Assembly: GCA_946479055.1 (NCBI GenBank)
Contig: CAMLEX010000403.1
Span: 1 to 5,205 of the forward strand
Reading direction: 5' to 3'
DNA length: 5,205 nt
Source: an uncultured Bacteroidota bacterium
Lineage (GTDB): Bacteria; Bacteroidota; Bacteroidia; Chitinophagales; Chitinophagaceae
Shown here: positions 1-5,205 of the stretch, one piece after another
Layout of the letters: every line of letters begins with the position of its first letter
How positions within the stretch are numbered: position 1 is the stretch's first letter
Notes under the pieces: model-generated
Told to the model about the DNA's origin: nothing
What the model saw: only the letters and a program-made list of their open reading frames with translations
The model's database searches: none
Made by a program: the position numbers and the translations under genes

Positions 1-23
1 TCAGACGTGTGCTCTTCCGATCT
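1..23 (+). other. Illumina sequencing adapter left at contig end
   Basis: The first 23 bases match the 3' end of the Illumina TruSeq index/read-2 adapter, ending in GCTCTTCCGATCT. Read on the minus strand they begin AGATCGGAAGAGC, the start of the standard read-1 3' adapter, so read-through into adapter was not trimmed before assembly. This is synthetic sequence and not part of the genome. Genomic sequence begins at position 24, which also marks the physical end of the contig. Confidence 0.97.
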
Positions 24-61
24 CCAGCTGGTTGTATGCAGATGAAATTATCGTTCAATAG
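24..61 (+). CDS. possible C-terminal tail of an upstream gene (partial)
   Basis: In the frame starting at 26, eleven codons read SWLYADEIIVQ and end at a TAG at 59-61, 23 bases before the ATG of the arabinofuranosidase gene. Spacing, strand and codon choice fit the end of an upstream gene in the same operon. The 5' part is lost at the contig end. Eleven residues are too few to assign a family, and another frame (from 24, stop TAA at 75-77) is also open, so the call is tentative. Confidence 0.25.
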
Positions 62-84
62 AAAATTCAACGCTTAAATAAGAT

Positions 85-2049
85 ATGAAATCTAAATGCT
101 TATTTTTTTTGATATTTATTCCCGTCTTCGCATCTGCGCAATACAAGGTCGCGATCAACAAAGTAAAATATCCTGTTCAACCCACCATGTGGGGGCTTTT
201 TTTCGAAGATATTAACCGCAGTGCCGATGGCGGTGTCTATGCCGACATGGTCAAAAATCGGAGCTTCGATTTTCCCAATCCATGGATGGGATGGGCCACC
301 GAACCAGCGAGGGGGATGCTTCACCGCATTGACGTTTTCCAAATCAGCGAGCAATCTTCCATTTATCCGGATAATCCCAAGTATTTGCAGGTCACCATCG
401 ATGTCCCCGAAAAAATTACACTCACCAATGAAGGGTTTGGAGGGATTACTGTAAAGAAAGGAGCGAAGTACAACGTCAATGTCCTTATTCGCGAACACCT
501 GCCGGGCATTACCTTAAAAGTTGATATAGTGAACACATCCGGAAATTCTGTGGGAGGAACCAGCGTACCATTAACTAATCTCCGGAATAAAGAATGGATC
601 GCGATAAATAATGTTGGTATTACAACAACCGATACGACAGTGAACGGAAAGCTGGTGATTCGGTTTGAAGGAAAAGGAAAGCTAGACATTGACAGAGTCT
701 CATTGTTCCCCGCTGATACCTGGAAAAACCGGGAACAGGGATTGAGAAATGACCTGGTGCAGAAACTGGCTGACATACAACCAGGCTTCCTTCGTTTTCC
801 CGGTGGCTGCATCGTAGAAGGCGAGAACCTGGCAACAAGGTATCAGTGGAAAAAAACGATTGGCCCTCTCGAAGAAAGAAAACTTATTTTAAACGTATGG
901 CAGAAAAGAACACCCAGTAAACTCCTCCCGGATTATTTCCAAAGCTTTGCCCTCGGGTTTTATGAATACTTCCAGCTCTGCGAAGACCTGAAGGCGGAAC
1001 CTCTTCCTATCCTCAATTGCGGCATATCCTGTCAGTTCGAGGGTGCCGAAGTAGTGCCGATGGATCAAATAGACCCTTATGTACAGGATGCTTTGGATTT
1101 AATTGAATTTGCCAACGGTGATGCAACAACCACATGGGGTGCAAAAAGAGCAGCGATGGGTCATGCTGAACCATTCAATATGAAGATGATTGGCGTTGGG
1201 AATGAGAACTGGGGACCTCAGTATGTGGAAAGGCTTCAATTGTTCACGAAAGCGATTAAAGAAAGATATCCTCAGATACAAATTAGCACCAGTACAGGCC
1301 TTTCAACCGAATCCCAATTCAAGTACATGGATTCAGCACTGAGGGCATCCCGGGTAGACATTATCGATGAGCATTATTACGAAACACCTGACTGGTTCCT
1401 TAAGAATGCCAATAAATATGATAATTATGAGAGGAGCGGACCGAAAATATTTTTAGGTGAGTATGCCTGCCATAGTGTGGGAATTGGTAGCCTGAATAAT
1501 AAGAACACACAGTTCTGCGCTCTGGCGGAAGCGGCTTTTATGACAGGCTTGGAGCGCAATGCAGATGTTGTAAAAATGGCGGCGTATGCTCCGCTGTTTG
1601 CTCATGTAAAGGATTGGCAGTGGACACCGAATTTGATCTGGTTTGATAATTCGTCAAGCTACGCCACGCCCAGCTATTATGTGCAGCAACTTTTTTCGGT
1701 CAATAAGGGAACGCATGTAGTACCAATAACAGAAAATGGAAATACGATTGCCGGCATTGATAACGTATGGGCTTCTGCTGTCATTGATAGGCGTACAAAT
1801 GAAGTGATTATTAAACTGGTAAATCCTTCTAGTGCTACCACGGAAAAAACTATTGAGATTCCAAATTTGAAAAAGACGAATACAGATGGAACTATAACAA
1901 TACTAAAAGGAAATGCAAATGATATGAATAATATTGAACAGCCAGCAGTAGTAAAACCGATGTTAACGAATCTGGAAATAAAGAACAGGAAGGTAAAGGT
2001 GAATCTGGAGGCTTATTCATTTAATGTGATAAGAATAAAGTTGAATTGA
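85..2049 (+). CDS. secreted alpha-L-arabinofuranosidase, glycoside hydrolase family 51
   Basis: The predicted 654-residue exo-enzyme removes non-reducing terminal alpha-L-arabinofuranosyl residues from arabinan, arabinoxylan or arabinogalactan side chains by a retaining mechanism (family knowledge). A Sec signal peptide covers residues 1-18, with likely cleavage at ASA|Q, so it acts in the periplasm or outside the cell. The conserved GH51 opening MWGLFFEDINRS lies at 35-46. Residues about 75-210 look like a beta-sandwich carbohydrate-binding-like insert ending in DIDRVSLFP. The catalytic barrel follows, with RFPGGC at 237-242, the acid/base Glu374 in GNENWG (372-377) and the nucleophile Glu459 in FLGEYA (456-461). 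The rest, to about 648, fits the C-terminal arabinofuranosidase beta domain. Length is normal for the long, plant-like GH51 type, and nothing is missing. The ATG at 85 is chosen because it gives a complete signal peptide; there is no Shine-Dalgarno sequence, as is usual in Bacteroidota. Of 25 arginines, 14 use AGA/AGG, unlike the next gene. Confidence 0.95.
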   Translation: MKSKCLFFLIFIPVFASAQYKVAINKVKYPVQPTMWGLFFEDINRSADGGVYADMVKNRSFDFPNPWMGWATEPARGMLHRIDVFQISEQSSIYPDNPKYLQVTIDVPEKITLTNEGFGGITVKKGAKYNVNVLIREHLPGITLKVDIVNTSGNSVGGTSVPLTNLRNKEWIAINNVGITTTDTTVNGKLVIRFEGKGKLDIDRVSLFPADTWKNREQGLRNDLVQKLADIQPGFLRFPGGCIVEGENLATRYQWKKTIGPLEERKLILNVWQKRTPSKLLPDYFQSFALGFYEYFQLCEDLKAEPLPILNCGISCQFEGAEVVPMDQIDPYVQDALDLIEFANGDATTTWGAKRAAMGHAEPFNMKMIGVGNENWGPQYVERLQLFTKAIKERYPQIQISTSTGLSTESQFKYMDSALRASRVDIIDEHYYETPDWFLKNANKYDNYERSGPKIFLGEYACHSVGIGSLNNKNTQFCALAEAAFMTGLERNADVVKMAAYAPLFAHVKDWQWTPNLIWFDNSSSYATPSYYVQQLFSVNKGTHVVPITENGNTIAGIDNVWASAVIDRRTNEVIIKLVNPSSATTEKTIEIPNLKKTNTDGTITILKGNANDMNNIEQPAVVKPMLTNLEIKNRKVKVNLEAYSFNVIRIKLN

Positions 2050-2189
2050 GTTAAGGCCCAGAGTAGGAGAAGTGGAGGAGCAATAAGCGTTGAATCCTAT
2101 TCAGGAAGTGATAAAGGTTTGGGCAGGCAACGAATGTAAAATGTAAATCAAGTAAAAAACACAGAACTTAAGACATAGAATTATTCATT
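2050..2189 (+). other. intergenic spacer between the GH51 and GH29 genes
   Basis: This 140-base spacer holds no open frame of note. It contains a purine-rich stretch at 2061-2080 with repeated GGAG-like words, but this is over 100 bases from the next start and so is not a ribosome binding site. The last 50 bases are A/T-rich, typical of a Bacteroidota leader. I see no convincing terminator hairpin, and no match to the Bacteroidota promoter pattern (TTTG, then TAnnTTTG) at correct spacing. Co-transcription of the two flanking genes is therefore possible but not shown. Confidence 0.5.
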
Positions 2190-3644
2190 ATGAAAAAAAT
2201 ATTTTCACTTCTTCTCATCCTGGCATCGGCCAATTGTATGGCACAAAAATTCCAACCCAACTGGGAGTCACTTAATACGAGAGGAATTCCCTCATGGTTT
2301 AAGGATTCAAAGTTTGGAATTTTTATTCATTGGGGAGTATATGCCGTTCCCTCGTATGCGCCGGTGGTCGAGAATAGTGGCGACAGCTACGCAGAATGGT
2401 ACTGGCACAGGATTAACGCGGAGGACAACAAAACTTTTAAAACGTTTCATGCAAAAAATTACGGAAGCAATTTTCAATATCATCAATTCGAACCACAGTT
2501 CACCGCCAGCCTGTTCGATCCCAAACAATGGGCAGACGTATTTAAAAAATCGGGAGCAAAATATGTTGTGCTAACATCGAAACATCATGAAGGATATTGT
2601 TTATGGAACAGTGTGGAAGCAGATCGTAGTTGGGGACGTGCCTGGAACGCTGTAACAGGAACACCGCAACGCGACTTGCTGGGCGACCTCACCAATGCCG
2701 TTCGTGATGCGGGTTTGAAAATGGGCTATTACTACTCGCTTTACGAATGGTTCAATCCTTTGTGGCAAATAGATAAGCCACGTTATGTAACCGACCATAT
2801 GATTCCACAATTCAAAGACCTGGTTACAAAATATAAACCTTCGGTTATTTTCAGCGACGGTGAATGGGAACTGACAGACACGCAATGGCACAGTCCCGAA
2901 TTGCTGGCGTGGCTGTTCAATGAATCGCCCGTTGCAAAAGAAGTGGTGGTGGATGACCGCTGGGGCAGCAACACACGTGAAAAAAATAACGGAGCCACAT
3001 ACACCACCTCAGAATATGGCAGCGGCATGAACGCCGATGTGGTGTGGGAAGAAAGTCGGGGCATTGGCCATTCGTATGGATACAACCGCAATGAGCAACT
3101 TAGCGATTACAAAAGCGGTCACGACCTTATTTTTGCACTTGTTGATATTGTTTCAAAAGGTGGCAACCTGTTGCTTGATATTGGACCTACAGCGGATGGT
3201 CGCATTCCTGTAATTATGCAGCAACGTCTTGCCGAGATCGGCAACTGGCTCAACATCAATGGCGAAGCTATTTACGAAACGAAGGCATGGAAACAACCGT
3301 ACCAATGGAGCGAAGGCAGGCTGCCTCAGAAAAGCGATAAAGCCTTCATGTCAGGCTACGATGTTACGCACCTGATAAAGCCAAAGCAAGATTATGCGCA
3401 TATCGAATACTTCTTCACTAAAAAAGGCAGCGACCTGTATTGTATTGTTCCTGCTTACACCCCGCAAGTGCGCATTCGCGATCTGAAAGTTTCTTCAGCC
3501 ACCAAAGCCACCGTGCTTGGCAGCAACAAAACCTTCACATGCAAACAAAGCGGTAGTGATTGTGTGATAGATCTCTCACATACAAAACCTGGCGAAATAC
3601 CGGCGGAACTCTTTGTAGTGAAGTTGAGTGGGGAGGTGAAGTGA
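2190..3644 (+). CDS. secreted alpha-L-fucosidase, glycoside hydrolase family 29
   Basis: The predicted 484-residue retaining exo-enzyme releases alpha-linked L-fucose from glycans. A Sec signal peptide covers residues 1-18, with cleavage likely at CMA|Q. Cys16 is preceded by Asn, so a lipoprotein anchor is unlikely. The GH29 barrel shows WFKDSKFGIFIHWG (36-49, with His47), SYAEWY (66-71) and SKHHEGY (130-136, His132 and His133), the family's substrate-binding segments. The nucleophile is Asp223 in FSDGEW (221-226). Glu275 in TTSEYG (272-277) aligns by motif with the acid/base Glu of the Thermotoga maritima enzyme, recalled as TAEYH; this is inferred from memory. WEESRGIGHSYGYNRNE (286-302) and SKGGNLLLDIGP (322-333) are classic GH29 blocks, suggesting the broad-specificity subfamily A. 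Residues from about 365 form the C-terminal beta domain. The gene is full length and has no Shine-Dalgarno sequence. It lies 140 bases after the GH51 gene on the same strand. Its arginine codons are mostly CGT/CGC (12 of 16). Confidence 0.95.
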   Translation: MKKIFSLLLILASANCMAQKFQPNWESLNTRGIPSWFKDSKFGIFIHWGVYAVPSYAPVVENSGDSYAEWYWHRINAEDNKTFKTFHAKNYGSNFQYHQFEPQFTASLFDPKQWADVFKKSGAKYVVLTSKHHEGYCLWNSVEADRSWGRAWNAVTGTPQRDLLGDLTNAVRDAGLKMGYYYSLYEWFNPLWQIDKPRYVTDHMIPQFKDLVTKYKPSVIFSDGEWELTDTQWHSPELLAWLFNESPVAKEVVVDDRWGSNTREKNNGATYTTSEYGSGMNADVVWEESRGIGHSYGYNRNEQLSDYKSGHDLIFALVDIVSKGGNLLLDIGPTADGRIPVIMQQRLAEIGNWLNINGEAIYETKAWKQPYQWSEGRLPQKSDKAFMSGYDVTHLIKPKQDYAHIEYFFTKKGSDLYCIVPAYTPQVRIRDLKVSSATKATVLGSNKTFTCKQSGSDCVIDLSHTKPGEIPAELFVVKLSGEVK

Positions 3645-3698
3645 TTTATTATAAAGCCGTTGAAGCAGACGTTAGTAACCCCAAAGCGTCATAATTTC

Positions 3699-3732
3699 AG
3701 CAGTCAACCAATTCGAAAAAAAAAGCAGTCAA
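3699..3732 (+). repeat. short direct repeat AGCAGTCAA, two copies
   Basis: AGCAGTCAA occurs at 3699-3707 and 3724-3732, so the starts are 25 bases apart. A related AGCAGAC lies at 3664-3670. The repeat sits in the spacer upstream of the RbsD/FucU-like gene and could be a regulator site or chance. It is too short to decide. Confidence 0.25.
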
Positions 3733-3852
3733 ACTATCGGTTACGGCCTCGCCTTTCTTCTTGCTTGATTCGCGAAAAATTCCTGTGTTTTCAAAAGGAA
3801 GCTGCAGTTGTAAAAATAAAATTAGTAAAATGCGTTCGCATAAAAACCGGGG

Positions 3853-3875
3853 AGTCATTAATCATTTCGATGACT
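3853..3875. repeat. short inverted repeat just upstream of the lipoprotein start
   Basis: AGTCAT (3853-3858) and ATGACT (3870-3875) are exact reverse complements separated by 11 bases, ending nine bases before the ATG at 3885. It could be a weak leader hairpin or an operator half-site pair. A 6-base stem with a long A/T-rich loop is weak and may be coincidental. Confidence 0.2.
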
Positions 3876-3884
3876 TAAACTAAA

Positions 3885-4460
3885 ATGGTAACCAATAAAT
3901 TTATCGTATCCCTATTGATCGCAGTAGCTTTTGCTTCCTGTCAGCAACCTGCATCAAATGCGGACACAAAAGCTCCTGGCGCTGCAAATGACTGGAAACA
4001 ACAATTCGACGAAGCATTGCCCCTTCTTGGCCATCGTAATTGGATCATTGTAGCCGATAAAGCATTGCCTCAACAGAATGCAGCGGGAATAGAATACATA
4101 AATACCAATGAAAACCTTCTAGCCGTATTAGACCACGTGTTGAAAGAAGTAAATGCTTCAAATCATGTTAAGCCGATTATTTATCGTGACAAAGAATTGA
4201 GCTTTATCACGGAACAGCAAAGTCACGGCGTAAAAACCTTTACGAAGCAATCTGAAAAGTTATTTAATAATCAGCCCGTGCAAACTTTGTTGCATGATTC
4301 CGTATTTGTCAAATTAGATGCAGCTTCAAAATTTTTTAAAGTACTGGTGCTAAAAACGGATGAAACCATCCCTTATACATCTGTATTTCTTCAATTGGAT
4401 TGTGCATATTGGAATGCAGAAAAAGAAGAACAGCTAAGAAAGAATATGAGCAACAAATGA
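3885..4460 (+). CDS. RbsD/FucU-like (sugar mutarotase fold) lipoprotein
   Basis: The 191-residue protein has a lipoprotein signal peptide: MVTNK, a hydrophobic core, then FASC with Cys19 as the lipidated residue. No acidic surface-export signal follows Cys19, so periplasmic anchoring is likely (inference). The mature part matches the RbsD/FucU pattern at both ends. LLGHRNWIIVADKALP (47-62) parallels LGHTDTLVVCDAGLP of E. coli RbsD, placing His50 and Asp58 at the conserved active-site His and Asp. KTDETIPY (157-164) parallels the C-terminal RSGECSPY motif. Characterised relatives interconvert pyranose/furanose forms of ribose or anomers of fucose, and they are cytoplasmic. Odd points are the secretion signal, Asp159 where the motif has Gly, and Ser166 where relatives have Asn after the Tyr. 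A conserved-looking LDCAYWN (171-177) extends the C-terminus. Its position 240 bases after the fucosidase gene suggests L-fucose or a related sugar as ligand. The fold is fairly sure; enzymatic activity is unproven. Confidence 0.75.
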   Translation: MVTNKFIVSLLIAVAFASCQQPASNADTKAPGAANDWKQQFDEALPLLGHRNWIIVADKALPQQNAAGIEYINTNENLLAVLDHVLKEVNASNHVKPIIYRDKELSFITEQQSHGVKTFTKQSEKLFNNQPVQTLLHDSVFVKLDAASKFFKVLVLKTDETIPYTSVFLQLDCAYWNAEKEEQLRKNMSNK

Positions 4461-4594
4461 TTCTTGTCGCAATAAAAGTATTTTTCAGATACAGATAGAT
4501 AGTAAATAGCTTTTGCCAATTCATACCTGGTTTTGAAGTCGTCGGTAATTTTTTTATCGCTCAGTAAATGCTTCGTTTTCTGAAATTGGAATAT
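4391..4594 (-). pseudogene. possible eroded coding remnant without a start codon
   Basis: On the minus strand, one frame is open for 68 codons between a TGA at 4595-4597 and a TGA at 4391-4393, with no ATG. The part lying in the intergenic space reads as a plausible soluble, helical protein, including SDKKITDDFKTRYELAKAIY. The part overlapping the lipoprotein gene loses this character. It may be a fragment left by a deletion or rearrangement, or chance. I recognise no family. Confidence 0.2.
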
Positions 4595-4685
4595 TCATGC
4601 TCGGTTAAATTTTACGCAAGCCTCTTTTTATATTATTAATAATCTACGATGCGATTCTCTCAACTACAAACATCCATATAACCTC
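4461..4685. other. convergent intergenic region
   Basis: These 225 bases lie between the ends of two genes that face each other. One would expect terminators here, but I see no GC-rich hairpin followed by a T run in either direction. A 12-base A/T-only palindrome, ATTATTAATAAT, lies at 4632-4643. The left part contains a protein-like open frame on the minus strand with no start codon, listed separately. Confidence 0.5.
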
Positions 4686-5205
4686 TCAAAAATAATCACT
4701 AAACGGGCGTTTTTCGATAATGGCTGTAAGCGCCATCATCGGCACCGCAACCCCTGCAAGGAAACCTGAAGCGCCACCTGCACCCTTTGAGTCGATCCAT
4801 TCGGCCATCTCCGATTTTTTTATGTTATCAACCAGTTCAGTGGCAATCTCCATGGCAAATGCCCGATCCTGATCTGCGATTGCCGGCAAAATCCAGCCGG
4901 TACCAACCGACCAAAAACCTCCATTCATATAAGAGCCCACTGGAGTATTGACTAAATGCCGTTTCCACCCATCTGGTTCAGCAATCTGCCGGGTAAATCC
5001 ATTCAGGAAAATTTCCTTGCGATGCCTGCGGTAAAAATTAACGATGCTCTTTTGTATCGATGGATTACTCATCCAATAGGCCAGTCCGTTACCCCAGACA
5101 CTCACCTGGCGACAATCTTTGGATCCGGCAAGAAATGCTCCTTCTTTATTATCAAATAATCGATAAAGATTCATGGAGATGGCTGTTGCTTTTTGTTTCC
5201 ATTTC
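4686..5205 (-). CDS. (alpha/alpha)6-barrel glycosidase-like protein, C-terminal part
   Basis: This gene is cut by the right end of the window. 172 C-terminal residues are visible, ending SDYF and a TGA at 4686-4688, and the frame is open through 5204. The ATG at 5172-5174 is internal, because ten in-frame codons precede it without a stop. The segment shows alternating helices and Trp/Gly-rich loops, as in six-hairpin glycosidases: VWGNGLAYWM near 5099-5070, SYMNGGFWSVGTGW near 4934-4893, and AEWID near 4805-4791, with a Gly/Ala-rich last helix. These resemble the C-terminal half of uncharacterised Bacteroidota proteins with an (alpha/alpha)6 toroid. This likeness is from memory and no GH family number can be given. 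If it is a glycosidase, it would act on oligosaccharides from the same glycan as the neighbouring enzymes. It is convergent with the forward genes and so is transcribed separately. A signal peptide cannot be judged because the N-terminus is missing. Confidence 0.6.
   Translation of the reverse strand, partial: KWKQKATAISMNLYRLFDNKEGAFLAGSKDCRQVSVWGNGLAYWMSNPSIQKSIVNFYRRHRKEIFLNGFTRQIAEPDGWKRHLVNTPVGSYMNGGFWSVGTGWILPAIADQDRAFAMEIATELVDNIKKSEMAEWIDSKGAGGASGFLAGVAVPMMALTAIIEKRPFSDYF

Larger units (their letters stand above)
3645..3884 (+). other. intergenic region before the RbsD/FucU-like gene
   Basis: This 240-base region has no gene I can support. The fucosidase frame happens to stay open after its TGA for 77 codons, to a TAA at 3876-3878, but the product would be lysine/arginine-rich, without domain or signal-peptide features. 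A 9-base direct repeat and a short inverted repeat near the next start are listed separately. No clear promoter or rho-independent terminator is visible. The gap is long enough to hold a separate promoter for the downstream gene. Confidence 0.5.

Noticed and set aside
363..838. Overlapping minus-strand open frames within the GH51 gene
   Set aside because: They are antisense to a complete enzyme with intact catalytic motifs and show no family features.
2118..2148. Possible Bacteroidota promoter upstream of the fucosidase gene (TTTG at 2118-2121)
   Set aside because: No TAnnTTTG element occurs at the expected distance; the downstream bases read ATGTAAAT.
2202..2240. Lipoprotein anchor at Cys16 of the fucosidase
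   Set aside because: The residues before Cys16 (SAN) do not fit a lipobox, while a normal signal peptidase I site follows two residues later.
3701..3862. Minus-strand frame of about 53 codons starting MTPRFL and ending ELVDC
   Set aside because: Short, with a poly-T derived Phe run and no recognisable homology; it lies in a leader region and probably is chance.
3660..3878. 72-codon forward open frame between the fucosidase and the lipoprotein
   Set aside because: It is rich in Lys/Arg, with no signal peptide, domain or hydrophobic core pattern. A short KTGES string near its end recalls the RbsD motif but is not accompanied by any other part of that family.
4336..4524. 62-codon minus-strand open frame overlapping the lipoprotein 3' end
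   Set aside because: Mostly antisense to a convincing gene, with a hydrophobic but irregular composition; taken as a shadow.
4632..4643. ATTATTAATAAT palindrome as a terminator or binding site
   Set aside because: It is made only of A and T in an A/T-rich gap, so it forms a weak stem with no loop and is likely chance.
4956..5159. 67-codon forward open frame opposite the right-end gene
   Set aside because: Antisense to the glycosidase-like frame, whose motifs are far more protein-like.

Overview
The window looks like a fragment of a Bacteroidota genome, probably a soil- or plant-associated relative of the Chitinophagaceae. This is inferred from the moderate GC content, start codons in A/T-rich leaders with no Shine-Dalgarno sequence, Sec signal peptides on all three complete proteins, and carbohydrate-active enzyme families typical of Bacteroidota glycan degraders. 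Positions 1-23 are not biological. They are an untrimmed Illumina adapter, so position 24 is the true start of the contig.

Layout: 24-61 may hold the last codons of an upstream gene. It is followed by three forward genes: a secreted GH51 alpha-L-arabinofuranosidase (85-2049), a secreted GH29 alpha-L-fucosidase (2190-3644), and a 191-residue lipoprotein with an RbsD/FucU (sugar mutarotase) fold signature (3885-4460). A 225-base stretch between convergent genes follows, which may contain an eroded coding remnant on the minus strand. The right end (4686-5205, minus strand) is the C-terminal 172 residues of a protein resembling (alpha/alpha)6-barrel glycoside hydrolases. Its start lies outside the window.

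How the genes may work together (inference): the two exo-glycosidases would release L-arabinose and L-fucose from side chains of plant cell-wall glycans. Arabinogalactan proteins and pectin carry both sugars. The lipoprotein, whose known relatives interconvert anomers of ribose and fucose in the cytoplasm, is predicted to sit outside the inner membrane beside the enzyme that releases fucose. That placement is the most interesting biology here. No SusC/SusD pair, regulator, transposase, CRISPR array, tRNA or rRNA is visible, so calling this a polysaccharide utilization locus is only a suggestion.
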